Program-made: the position numbers and the translations under genes | The notes under the pieces: model-generated | Databases searched by the model: none | The model's input: the letters and a program-made list of their open reading frames with translations, nothing else | Told to the model about the DNA's origin: nothing | Source of the DNA: Purpureocillium takamizusanense | Lineage: Eukaryota; Ascomycota; Sordariomycetes; Hypocreales; Ophiocordycipitaceae | Assembly: GCF_022605165.1 (NCBI RefSeq) | Contig: NC_063075.1 | Coordinates: forward strand, 372,001-436,000 | Direction: 5' to 3' | Length of the DNA stretch: 64,000 nt | In this document: positions 1 through 13,048 of the stretch, piece after piece | Layout of the letters: every line of letters starts with the position of its first letter | Numbering within the stretch: position 1 is the stretch's first letter

Positions 1-213
1 GATAAGTACCAACCACGATACCGTCTGCGCTCGCGCCCGTGCCCGCAACCCTGACAATCGCGGCGCATCGCCAGGGCCATCGCGCCACGCCGCCCGCCCA
101 GCCATCGCGACGACCGCCCGCGGACTGACGGCACGTAGCTGCTCCCTGGTACCGCGCCAGGCGCGACCGTCCCAAGGCCGCGGAGGAGGAGTCGAGCGGC
201 GGGGGACGACGCC
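1..213 (+). other. 5' leader/promoter of the SPT8 gene
   Basis: GC-rich, pyrimidine-rich upstream sequence with no ORF of its own. It runs into the ATG at 214 in the context gccATGg, so it is probably the transcribed leader and part of the core promoter of the gene that follows. No TATA box is visible. Confidence 0.4.
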
Positions 214-2572
214 ATGGATGAAGAGGACCGCTTCTCCGCCAGCTCGGCCGAGTCGGAGCGCGGCGACGAGCCCGACGAGCCCATGCAGGACGCCGACGAG
301 CCTACCACGACCACCGCCCGTAACAACAGCAACAGCAACATCAACGACGCCGAGCCCGAGCCCGACGAGGACAACAATGACGACGCGGATGCCGACGACG
401 ACGATGACGACGACGAGGGCGAGGGCGACAACGACCCCGAGGGCGGCGATGATGACGCCGACGCTGCCAACAACACCACTGTCGCCGCCTCCGCCGCGGC
501 GCCCGATGCCCCCAACGAAAACAACGCCTCCCACGAGCCGCCGCGCCCCAAGTCGAGCAAGTCGGCTACCCCCCTGCCCTCAACCATGCCCTGGCGCCCG
601 ACTGTTCGCCCCGAGGCTCTGACGGCAAAGCTCTACGACATCGTCCCGACCATGGCTGCGCCTCAGTCGACGAGCGTCAATGCCATGGCCATCACCCCCG
701 ATCTGCGATATTGGATCACCGGCGGCTCTGACGGCTACATACGCAAGTACGACGGCCCTGGTACCATCAATGGCAAGCTGGCCCTCACCGTCGCCCAGAA
801 GCACCCCTTTGTCGATAGTGTCACCAAGGCCGGCATCCTCATGTCGTATTGGGAGAATGAGGAGCCCGCGCCCCCCGGCCGTGGTGACCAGGACCACGTC
901 CTGTCGCCCGTGTACTCATTGGCCGTCCATTCCCAGGCCCTATGGCTGCTCTCGGGCCTGGAATCGGGCGGCATCAACCTGCAGAGTGTGCGCCACGACG
1001 AGGGCAAGAAGATTGCCTGCTTGCAGCGACACACCAACGCCGTGAGCGTCCTGACCCTCGCCCCCGATGAAAAAAGTGTCCTGAGCGGCGGCTGGGACAA
1101 GAATATATTCGACTGGGACCTGAACACGGGCCAGCCCAAGCGGAGCTTCGATGGCAGCGGCGGCCAGATCTCGTCCGTGGAGCTTCGCCCGGCCAGCGGG
1201 GACCCCATCTCCGCCGAGGCCGACGAGCCCGTGGCCTCGCACACAATCGCTACCAACAACGATGCCCCCATGACCAACGGCGCCTTTCACGACCACGTTG
1301 ACGGCGGCGGCGGCGCGTCGGGGCTCGGAGATGGAGAGGCAGGCGATGCCCAGGATGGACAGGCGTCCCCAGCCCACGAGAGCCTGTTCGGCGGCAGCGA
1401 CGCAGGCAGCCTGTTCGGCGAGACGGCCGGGGAGCAGCCCTTTGGCCACGATGACGACGGCTACGGCGCGGGCATGGACATGATGGGCAGCCATGAAGGA
1501 GGCATGGATTACTCGGCTGATATGGCCATGACTGACATGGAGGCGGGGAAAGCCGCCGACGGCGAGCTGCCATCGGGCCAGATGCAGCCGCCGACGCAAA
1601 CGCAAACGCAGACGGAGACAGAGACGGACACGCAGCCTACGCAGGACGCCATGGACATTGACGGGACGAGTCAAGCCCAGGCCAAAGGTCACCACGAGTC
1701 TGCCGGTGCGACTCAGGCCGGCGCAGGAGCTTCTCCACGGCCGGCAACGACTCAGGACGGCCAGACCCAGCTGCAAGACACGCCTTCACGGCGACTATCA
1801 GAGGATAAGGCGCTCCTCAAGAGCTCCCCGTCCCCCCCGGCCGCAGTCTTCGCGACGGGCCAGCCATCATATACGCAGCAGCAGCAGCACGATCCATCGC
1901 AGACGTCGGCGACGACATTCCTATCGTCGGCTATCGACGGGGCGATACGGATCTGGGACCGACGAGTACCAAACCCCGTAGCGCGCATCGGCAACCGGGT
2001 GGGGGTGCCGCCCTGGTGCATGAGCGCGTGCTGGAGTCCGGATGGCAACATGATATACGCAGGGCGGCGCAACGGCACCGTGGAGGAGTTTGACGTGCGC
2101 AAGGCGCGGCGAGGATGGGAGCCAGAGAGGGTGCTCAAGTTCCCCGCAGGCAGCGGCGCGGTCAGCGCGGTAAAGCCCATGGTCAACGGGCGACATCTGG
2201 TGTGGTGAGTGTCCCTTGTCCCTTGTTCCCTGCCCCAGATGCTCCCCATCGTGCATCAGTCTAGGCGCCGCCTGGTCAGCGTAGGATGGAGGGGGAGTGG
2301 TATGCTGGCGATGGGTGTGATGGATTAAGCGCTGACAATGTGGCAGCGCGTCTCATGACATCCTCCGATTGTACGACCTCAGGGAGACGCGGGCGGCCAA
2401 GCACTCGACGGTGCCCTTCCTCATCATCCCCGGGCCGCCGCGCGCAGGCGTCATCTCGGGCCTGTACGTGGACCCGACGAGCCGGTTCATGCTGAGCGCA
2501 GCGGGGACGCGCGGCTGGGAGGGGACGAGCACCGAGGTGTTGATTGGGTACGAGATCAATGTGACGGAGTAG
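214..2572 (+). CDS. SPT8: SAGA complex subunit Spt8 (WD40 repeat protein)
   Basis: Two exons, 214..2204 and 2347..2572, joined across a 142-nt GTGAGT...GGCAG intron that splits a TGC codon; 738 aa. Spt8 is the SAGA subunit that contacts TBP, acting in the nucleus in transcription. Residues 1-130 are acidic and low-complexity (runs of D/E, then N, A, P), as in Spt8 orthologues. WD40 repeats follow, with recognisable pieces such as WITGGSDGYIRKYD, VLSGGWDKNIFDWD, FLSSAIDGAIRIWD and, across the splice junction, CASHDILRLYD. Between the repeats around residue 330 and those around 570 lies a long G/D- and T/Q-rich insertion, probably disordered. The second exon restores a complete C-terminal blade and ends EINVTE. 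At 738 aa it is longer than yeast Spt8 because of the insertion. The start was chosen as the first ATG ahead of the acidic region. The assignment is firm; the exact intron is inferred from frame and splice consensus. Confidence 0.9.
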
Positions 2573-3589
2573 TCAAGAGGCATGTCTCGGTTCAGGCCGA
2601 CGACGACGCTTGGGAGTTGAGACGAGGCGTTTTCTTGGTGCAAGGTCATGGCGTTGGGGAGTGTGATTTGATATGAATGGAATTTCTTGGCCGCTTGGAT
2701 GATGCAGGCGAGCCCCCCCCCCCCCTCGGCCCAGACGAGGTCGGTTGTTGGTACAGTACGGAGGAGGAGACTGCACTGTATGTTCAGTATTGATGTAGTT
2801 TCCTCCACCTTGTACAATAATAATAGAGGCTTGGAAAGACCCTGTCCGCGACATATACCCGCCTCGGTAGATGCCGAGATATGACCTTGTACCAGTACAG
2901 TGCCCGAGTTGGTGGCATTTGGTTTGATCCATGCAAAACGCTTCATCACTCCTGGGCATCTTTTCTCTTTTCCCATTCTCCCCAGCTTACTCACCCCATT
3001 GAAATCACCTGGCCCTTTGATCTTTGTGTCACGAGCAGCAGCGAAGCGCTGCCGCAAGTGGTTGGGCCATGGTGCGGACGGACGGACGTACGGACGGCAA
3101 AACGCCTCTTTCATTCCATTCACCTCCCCATTGTGAGAGGCGCTCGCTCTATTACAACAAGTCCCGCACGCTTTGCAGAGAATGCATGACCTGACCCGAC
3201 AATCGCGCGCCAGGGGCACGAGGCGCCAGGCCGAAGGCCCGGCCCGGTGGATGAGCGTTGGTGTGAGGAGGGAAACAAGGGGGGGAGGGGGGGGGGGGGG
3301 AACCACGACGACGATGGCTTGTGGCTGGGCGGTCTCCTCCCCCCCTTCCCTTTCCCCTTGGCCCCCCCTCGTTCCCCCACGCGATTGATTGATGAGTGAG
3401 TGGCTGCTGTACGTATTGTGTCGAATGCAAGGGAAGAGCCTCATTCAGGTCCAGCACAGTAACGCCAGGCATGTAAGTAACTTAGTATGCATGTAAGCAC
3501 GACATCCTGCCTACATGCCATACACACGGTCCCCCTTTGTCGGCTGCTGGGATCAAATCCGGGAGGGGAGGGGAGCCCGCCGCCGCCGT

Positions 3590-3629
3590 GGAGGAGGAGG
3601 AGGAGGAGGAGGAGGAGGAGGAGGAGGAG
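3590..3629 (+). repeat. (GGA)n microsatellite
   Basis: About 13 perfect GGA/AGG triplets in a row on the + strand. The frame reads poly-Glu but has no gene context, so this is intergenic purine-rich DNA. Confidence 0.9.
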
Positions 3630-4486
3630 CGTGCACTGTTCAGGACGCGAACCCGGGCAGCCACAATGGGGAATTCGCGAAGTCTGCCTGACTGGGGTGG
3701 CGGGCCCGCGCCTCGCTGTCAGTCAGTCAGTCTGGCTGGGTGATGAGGCAGGCTGTTTGTTGGCTCGCGCGCGCGCGGCCACCCATTCATTGCTGGTGGT
3801 GGTGATTGATGATGACTAGAGAAGGGGGGAGGAGAGCCATACCTCTCTCTCTACGTATGTACGTGTGCTGTGCACAGCAGGTTTTTTGATCCTGAGTAGT
3901 TAGTACTACTACTATCGCTCACGACCACCACCAACCGACCAACACACACATTGATGCGGCAGAAACCCCCCCCCCCGCATTTTTCAGCGTTTTTCTGTTG
4001 TTGGCTGCCCTGTCTCGCGCAATTGCCTTTGCGTGCGGTGGGATTACCTAGTCCGGTCGCCAATGACACTCTCACCATCACGCCGTCGCGAACGAACACG
4101 GACAAGGGGGCCGGTCCGTTGGCAACAATGCCGCCCACGTTCATGATTGAGGTTGTTTGTCGTCTTTGGCAAGAGATCAAGCACCCAGGCGCAAAAGGGG
4201 CAAGCATCGCGGAGCGCCAAGGCGATCCAGACTTTTTTGCAAAGACCGGCTTCATTCATATGCGGAAACAGTAGGTTACACAGCAAGCCAGAGGTTTGAG
4301 ACACACGAACAGCCTCGGGACTAATAGCATCTGCTTGTTGCTGCCTCTCGTCACACTAAGACTTTACGACGTCGTCCGTCCCCAAGGGAAAAAAAAAAGG
4401 GTGTCTTTGGTCAGCTATCGACACTCGGGACTGACGTAATGCCCGTGTGTATTTGAAGTGTGCGTGTTTGTTTGTGCGTGCTTCTG

Positions 4487-4550
4487 AGTGTGTGTGTGTG
4501 TATGTGTGTATGTGTGTATGTATGTATGTGTGTATGTGTATGTATGTGTA

Positions 4551-4588
<38 letters not shown>
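4487..4588 (+). repeat. (TG)n / (TATG)n compound microsatellite
   Basis: About 100 bp of alternating purine-pyrimidine sequence: a TG run, an interrupted TATG section, then a pure TG run of about 15 units. It is likely polymorphic in length and is the longest simple repeat in the window. Confidence 0.95.
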
Positions 4589-4589
<1 letters not shown>

Positions 4590-5251
4590 ATATTGCACAG
4601 TGCTTAAGGCTCACACATAGACAGTACATGCCCGGGCAATGGGGTTGATGAGAGCAAAACGTCGGGCCACATTCGTTTGATCTGATTGCGCCCTGTGGGA
4701 CACCCGGGGGATGACGGCCTCTCGGCTCCTGCTCTCGGACTCGGAATGCCCTGACAAAAAGCTATTGTCGTGTGCGGCACAATCGGCATGGCGCCCAGGG
4801 TGACCATCCACCCAGGTGGGGAGAGCCCATGAACAATTGGCTCGCCCCGATGCTTTCTCGCGTGAATAGTCAGTCATGGCCACGGAGCTGAGAGAGCAGA
4901 CTGGCCGTCCCCTTCACCCCTCCTCCTCGGGGGAGGGGAGCCTTGACGGGAGCGAGCGGTGTCTCGCGCAGAGATGGTCCATGGACCGGGCGGCGTTAAA
5001 TAGCGGGTGGCTTGCCTCGTTCCGCGAGCTGGGGCCGAGAGGGCATCTGCAGAAGACGATCACGAGGACGAGACACGACTACGACTACGAAAGAAGTCTT
5101 TGTGGCGCTCTGCCCACTGACAGAGATAACTAGACTGTTCGTTCACTTTCTCGTGTTTGCTCAGTCCACTCCTTCCTGACGCTCCTTTCCCATACCCTCC
5201 GTAGGTCGCTAGACAGACAGACAAGACGGGACACCTGCAGGTCTGATCAGC

Positions 5252-7850
5252 ATGAAGCGAGTGGCGGTCATTGGGGGCGGGCCCGCGGGCATCGTGACGC
5301 TCAAGTACCTCCTCGAGGCTCAGCGAAGCTTCGGTGCCGAGGAGGTCGAGGTTCGCCTGTACGAGTACATGCACAATGTGGGAGGGACGTTCCTCACGCG
5401 GAGATATGAGGATGCAGAGGTAAGAGTCCCTTATGTTCTTCGGACCCTGCCCATTTGTACGGTGGGACCGTGTATATGTGTGTGTTTGTGTGTGTGGGAT
5501 GACGCCTTCCGTCGTCCTCAGAAAAAGACCAGACTTGACCTGGGGTTGAACCACGCACCAGACGTCTGGGTAACGTTTATGTTGACGGGACGCCACGCGG
5601 CTGACATATGAACGTCAAAACAAAACAGCTAGTCTCTTCGAAGCAGCTCACCACCTTCTCCGACTTCAGGGCAAAGGAGGCCGGAGACTTCCTCAAGGCG
5701 GTGCAGTACGCGCAGTATCTCGAGGACTACGTCACGCACTTCAACCTGTGGCCGCACATCAACCTCCTGACGCGCGTGGTCGAGGTGCGCAAGCGGCCCG
5801 GCGGCGGCCACACCATCTCCTACCAGCGCGTCAAGGACCAGCGGCACGGCGGCTTGGAGAGGGACGCCGACGGAGACGTGCAGGAGTGGGACTGCGATGC
5901 CGTGGCCGTCTGCTCCGGCCTGCACGTGCTGCCCAACATGCCCAACGTCCCCGGGCTGGAGCGCGTGCCCGAGGTGCTTCACTCGTCGCAGTTCAAGGCC
6001 CGCTCGCAGTTTGGCAAGGACAAGACGGTTGTCGTGGTCGGCACCGGCGAGACGGGCGCCGACGTGGCGCACCTGGCCATCACGTCGCCGACCAAGAGGG
6101 TGGTGCTGTGCCATCGCGAGGGATTCCACATTGCGCCCAAGGCAAGTTTTCCCCCCCCCTCTCTTTCCTCGTCACGGCCTTGTGTGTGCACGCTTGGACG
6201 GTTTCCTAGAACTTCCATGGCTAACCGCCGAGGCAGAGGAACCCGGGCCCCGTGTTGCTGCCGTGTCTGGGGAGGAAGCTGAACCCCAACGAGCCGGGCA
6301 TCCCCATCGACGTCAGCAGGACGAACCTCTTCGACACGACATACGTGCACCCGATTCTGCGCAACAGCTTCGTGCTGTGGGAGTACTACCACTGGTACAT
6401 CTCCTCCCTGCTCTGGGTCTCGGCCGGATCCCACTGGGGCATGGACCAGTGGGTGGGAGAGATGCCCCCTGAGCGACACCACCCGGCCAGGAGTGAGTTG
6501 CAAGAGAAGCACCCCCCCTCCCTCGGCATATCGTGGAGGCGGTAACAGAAAAAGCTGACAGGAGCATGATACAGTCTTCTTCAACAAGACGGCCATGAAG
6601 ATTTGCCCGTACATCAGCGGCCCCTACAAGGCCAAGTACCAGAAGAACTGGCTGTACCGCATCCGCAAGGCGCTCATGCAGACGCCCATCCCCGAGGGCA
6701 ACGGCAGAGTCATTGACCTCGCGCCGTGGCCCAAGGCCATCAACGAGGACGGCTCCATGACCATCACGAACAACGGCCGGCCCGAGTACGAGCGGCTCAA
6801 GGACGACGTCATCAAGCCCGACATCATGGTCTTTGCGACCGGATACGCGCAGAGCTTCCCCTTCTTCAAGGCACAAGGTGAAGACAAGACGAGCGAGTAC
6901 CCCGTGCCCGACCAGGCCGACGTGCGCAACATCTGGAAGCGCGACGAGCCCACCGTCGGCTTCATCGGCTTCCTGCGCCCCGGCCTGGGCGCCATCCCGC
7001 CGCTCGCCGAGATGCAGGCCCAGCTGTGGGTGTACAACCTCCTGGCCGGGGACCCCCTGTCGTCGAAGCTGCGCCCGGAGGACGAGCCGCACTACCGGCT
7101 CCAGCCGCTCGGCAACGCGCGCATCCACTACGGCGTCGACCACGAGAGCTACGTCTACCAGCTCGCCATGGACATGGGCTCCGCGCCGGGCGTCACTGAC
7201 CTGCCGCGCATCCTGCTGGGCACGACCATCTACGGCGGCGGCGGCACCTTTGCGTCCCTGAGGACCTGGTTCCGCATACCCATCGTCTGGGCCCTCGGCG
7301 CCAACTTTGTCACAAAGTTCCGCCTCCAGGGGCCGTGGGCCTTGGACAGCGCAAAGGACATGATGGCGAGCAAGGAGTTTTGGGAGACCATTACCCGCCG
7401 GCCCTACTTTTTCGGTGAGTGGCTTGCCTGACTGACCCCTCGACGACGATTGCTTTTCTCTTGCTCTCAACCCAAACCCAGACCACAAACCCCGCTTGCA
7501 ACAATGCTAACAATGTACCGCGACTCACAGGCCATATCGTGGTCAACCTGCTTCCGCTGCTCATCTTCGGACCGATGAGCTTCGCGGTCTGGTGCTACGC
7601 CACGGTGATGGGCGTCTTCGCCTTCCTCTTCGGCATGGACAACGGCAGCGGCGCGTCGTCGAGCGGCGCGAGGCTCAGCGCGCTCACGCTCATGGCCGCC
7701 ACGGTGCTCTCGGCGGCGTACCTGTTCCAGGACGCCATCTCGGGGCAGGACGGGCTCGGGTTCAGCGGACTCGGGACGGGCGTCGGCGATGCGTGGCGTG
7801 GCGTGCGGGCGGCGGTCCCGAGCATCGGGGTTGCCGGGCCGAGGAGGTGA
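5252..7850 (+). CDS. Flavin-containing monooxygenase with C-terminal membrane anchor
   Basis: Five exons, 5252..5419, 5629..6141, 6237..6492, 6575..7414 and 7531..7850, give 698 aa with all phases consistent. It should use FAD and NADPH to oxygenate nitrogen, sulfur or carbonyl substrates. The FAD-binding Rossmann motif VAVIGGGPAGIVTLKYL is at residues 4-20, the NADPH-binding motif VVVVGTGETGADVAHLA near residue 190, and the FMO-type FATGYAQSFPF motif near residue 405. The tail, with no counterpart in soluble fungal FMOs, carries two hydrophobic segments (VVNLLPLLIFGPMSFAVWCY and LSALTLMAATVLSAAYLF), suggesting a tail-anchored, probably ER, protein. Intron 2 (6142..6236) appears to be a GC-AG intron: AAG|GCAAGT, a branch-like CTAAC, then GCAG. 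No GT donor keeps the frame there. The gene stands alone between SPT8 and a gene-poor region. The substrate cannot be predicted. Confidence 0.82.
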
Positions 7851-9039
7851 GAGTCGGAGCCGAGTCTTTTGGTCCCAGGCATTGTGTGTGTGTGTTTAGG
7901 GGGTGGAGGAAGGCGTTTTTGGGCAATCAGCTTCTCGACGCGGCAACTTGGCTGGTGTGGAATAGCACGTATTATGGATCATGACTGGAACATGGAAATA
8001 ACGCTGGACTCGGCGATTGCAGCGTGGCAATCGCCACCGGCCGCTACACACATATCTAGCCAACGCGAACAAAGATTGGGCTTCGGGACAAGGTAGCGGA
8101 TACAAGTGACGCGGTGTGAATCGGGTCTCGCTCGTCTCCATGCCCGGGACTGGAGTCGGTGCGGCTTCGGCTCGACTTTTGCACATCAAGTCTACCCAGA
8201 TCAGACGGAGATAGGGGCATATGTAGCGTTTGAAAGATGCCGAGCCTCAGCTGCAAGCATTTTAGCACTGGCAGCTTTCTTAAAGAATAAATGCTTGTTT
8301 TGTGGATTTGCAACTAGAACGAGTGGTTCAGGGTATCTTCAGATCTCATGGCAAGATGATATCAAGGGCTGCAAGGGCATGTGTTTGCAAGCTAAATGAA
8401 GTCGGCCTGGGGAGACAATGGCAGACTGCTTGTTATGGACTTCTTAGAGCCTGTTATTACATTATATACAGGGCGTCTTGATTTTGTTAGTAAATAAGTA
8501 GAAATAGCTGTACCGGCGGCTCTTTATTCATGATCGATATATATTATTGTTGTCGGGAAAGGAAATTGTTCTACGTGAGAAGGCATATAGAACTGTATAG
8601 GGCATCCTAGGTATCAATAGCTGGCTATGTAGGGTTGTCCTTCAGGCAAGCGCTGGGCGAACGAGTTAGGGACGTTGGCGGCCAACAACATGACACTGCT
8701 CTGAACCAGAGTCCCGTGCACCTAGAGAGATATTTGCAACGCGTTATATCGTGCCGTAGCTATGCTCCCAACGCGCACGGAAGCACGGCCAAGTGAAATT
8801 GCACAGGGCTCTTTTGAGTCCAACTGTCCGCGGCGGGCGTAGTTGGCAAAGCGTGCGTAGTGCACGCTCCGTATGTCTGATACAGAACATGGAGGCGTAC
8901 TTGATCTCTATATGCTTCGCTTTAAGATCGGTATTTAACTACGGCCCCGCGTTCGCTGTTACTACCCTATTAAACCCTGTTAGGCCCGGCCTGGAGTGCC
9001 ATACTGTCTCCTACCGATTAGATCCAGCGGCCCGGCAGC

Positions 9040-9103
9040 GTAATTCAAGCCATCGAGGGCTATATATTGGGCTACTAGGCTGCGACAGCAATTGAAGCCA
9101 TCG
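9040..9103 (+). repeat. Two copies of a dispersed 16-bp motif (AATTGAAGCCATCG type)
   Basis: GTAATTCAAGCCATCG at 9040-9055 and GCAATTGAAGCCATCG at 9088-9103, 48 bp apart. Related copies occur 54 kb away at 63076-63152. The unit may be a fragment of a dispersed repeat; it is not part of a recognisable coding region. Confidence 0.5.
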
Positions 9104-10719
9104 TGAGCTACGTGCGGTTGAGCCTACTAAAGGCAGTATGCTTCGTGGCCCGCTAGAATTGGGGCTCGCCACAGGGGCTCTTATTAGTGGTCCCAGGGGG
9201 CTTAGCAATGCTCGGCACAACTCACGAGATTTCTCAGGAAGCACATTAGTCGATAAAGGCGTCGACGAGAATGTAGGCCTTTTTTAGTTTAGAAAACCTT
9301 AGAGAACAGTGAAATCTATCTCGGCACTAGGTGTCACCACTTGCTTCGATCGAGCCAGTGGCTTGGGCCTCAGACGTCACGCAGTCCGGAGGGGCTTCGA
9401 AGGCATGGTCATCCATGCTAGCCCAGCCAGCCCAACGGGCGACTGGTCAGGCGTCACACTCTCCCGCGTCCGAACCTCATCACCTGGCCTTCGTTACTAT
9501 GTGCGAGTGTGGTCAGCTGAGATTGCGGCCCAGCCCGGAAACGTGTCGCCAGGCTGGTAACGTTGTAACCTGCGCAAGCGCCCTCCCTCGACGTGTGAGA
9601 GATGCTCACTCACTCTAGCACGAACGTAGTGCCAACCATCCTTCGTGCTTTATACGTGCATATCCGTGGTACCAAATCAGATGCGTGCGTGCCTGTGGAA
9701 GACTACTTTGTAAGTGTGCACGGAGGTGCCTGGCATTCAATCTCGCTTGCCTTAGTCTGGCCTCACCACCAGACCCCTTATCTCATCTCTTGATCCAACT
9801 GCCGCATCCAGCCAAGGCTCCGTCCCCCCGCGAAAGGCAACGTGCTCCTTGCTTTACAGCCGCAAGGAGAGCGTGGGCGCTAAGTGGGTGGGTGGATGGG
9901 TTGGGGGTTGGGCGGGGAGGGGGGCCTCGACTTCGCGAAAGACCACCGGCGCCATTGGATCGTTTCCTATCGCGTGCAACTGTCTGTCGCGCGCCTGTGT
10001 GTGTGATTGCGATCATACATGTAGCTAACTCTTTACTCCGGATTTATCTTTGCTGTTACTGGTAGAGTTGCACTGCCTTCGCCGGCACACTCCGACTGCT
10101 CAAGTCGATGTTGAACGCCCAACATGAGACTCCATGTCAGCAGCTCCAGTAGCTGACCGGGGGAACGTGCGAAAGAAGACTAGCCCCGGCTCAGGTAGCC
10201 TCTGTAGCTAAAGCACATGACATTTCGGCGATTGTCTAGGCACAGCAAACTCGACTATTCGATTTCTGGGACCGTGTCACTGTAGCGGGCTCTTTAGGGA
10301 TGACAGCACAGATTGGGTGCGGGCCAGACCATGTAACTCAAGACAAGCCTTGGCCAGCCCTCCTGCCTAGAAAGGCATGACTGAGCTTTAAGGAAGCTAT
10401 ACCATACAAACTCAAGTCGTCGAACCTACCGTCGCATCACCCGACTGACTTACTGGTAGCAGTGTCTCATAACCCCCACCGTTGTGGCCTCAGTCCCAGG
10501 CCATCAATCGTCACGCATGGACACTCAGATTAGTATGAACCCTTCAACTAGCAACGTTTCCTTTGGATCCATCCTCCAATGATCAGATAGGTCAGTTCTT
10601 CTAACCTTCACTGATCCGGCTTCTGCTGGGTTCCGGGGGACTATATGTAGACGTTGTCCTCGTCGAGATCGAATTATGAACGGCATCGGCTTCTCCTTCC
10701 ACCCTTTGACTTCTTGCAC

Positions 10720-10726
10720 ATAAATA
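10720..10726 (+). promoter_or_regulatory. Possible TATA-like element of the chitinase gene
   Basis: ATAAATA lies 33 bp before the chitinase ATG. That is very close for a TATA box, since it would leave almost no leader, so the assignment is weak. Confidence 0.25.
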
Positions 10727-10758
10727 CATTTGTGGCCCTAGGAGCCAAACTTTTCACC

Positions 10759-12207
<1,449 letters not shown>

Positions 12208-13048
12208 ATCAGACGGCTGGAAGACACCACAACGCCCGACGTACATAGTGGTAGCCCTTGCGGAGCACATTACATATACTTATCTTCTCGTCCCAATGGC
12301 AAACAGTGCGCGAGGTGAAGCACGTATCCTCTTGTTTTTATCCTACTCTGTTCTGTTGAACGGTGGATATATTCATTGACTCTCTTTGGCAGTCGGCAAG
12401 GACGAGTCACTGGCCTTGGCTAGAGCTCTGTGCTTGTATGTTTGCAATAATGTTGATAACTCTTGGGGTTGTCTCGTATGGAGGAGAAGTGGCTGGATAT
12501 AACCGCCCCATGGATCAGCGCAGTTTCTAGAGATGCAGCATTAGACATGGTGCAGAACTCGCTCAGAGACGCTTGTCAAAAAGTTCCCAGTGGTGGACAG
12601 GAGGCTTGGACAACCTCGCTCGAGGAACACCAACGGCGCGCTTTCAATAAGACTAGAAGTTTCTTGGACCAAAGGTGCTTATGAAGTGGGAGCAAACTAA
12701 AACCACTTGGGGGACAGAGGAGTTTCAATGTAAGTCAGAAGGGTAAGCGTTGTTCGTGGTCATTATACGCTATGCATTACACAACATTGCTCAGCGGACA
12801 GAGCCCAAGACTGTCGTCGTAAAGACAAGCAGCAAGTACTGCAAAGATTGAATTGGTATCTTGAATCATACGTCTCATAGTACGATCGTCAGTTCCACAT
12901 GGCAGCGATGTGCAAACGCTATTTAATTTCTCATCAAATCGTTGATCGGCGCTCCATTCCATGTCCACATCACGGAGTAGTTCCCCATGCAGGCAGTCTC
13001 GCTCTCCATAAACCCCACCAGGCCCTCTTCAAAGCAAAGAAAGGATGT
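12208..13048. other. Convergent intergenic region, chitinase / fatty acid hydroxylase
   Basis: Roughly 840 bp between two genes that end towards each other. Only short frames without family features are present. It should hold both 3' UTRs and polyadenylation sites; nothing else is visible. Confidence 0.5.

Larger units (their letters stand above)
2573..5251. other. 2.7-kb intergenic stretch, low-complexity rich
   Basis: No gene can be supported here. Reading frames on both strands are interrupted and of repetitive composition. The stretch holds homopolymer runs (C13 at 2713-2725, G14 at 3287-3300), a GGA triplet array and a TG/TATG microsatellite (listed separately). It contains the SPT8 3' end and the promoter of the downstream monooxygenase gene. 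Confidence 0.6.
7851..10758. other. 2.9-kb gene-poor stretch, AT-richer
   Basis: No coding gene is supported. From about 8400 to 9300 the base composition becomes AT-richer, with TA-rich patches and many stops in all frames, which looks like decayed or repeat-derived DNA. It holds two imperfect copies of a 16-bp motif (listed separately). The last few hundred bases are the chitinase promoter. Confidence 0.5.

Noticed and set aside
4356..4648. Open frames with Thr-His or Val-Cys repeats
   Set aside because: Direct readings of the TG/TATG microsatellite.
6313..7488. 391-codon minus-strand open frame
   Set aside because: Antisense of FMO exons 3-4 and crosses its introns; compositional shadow.
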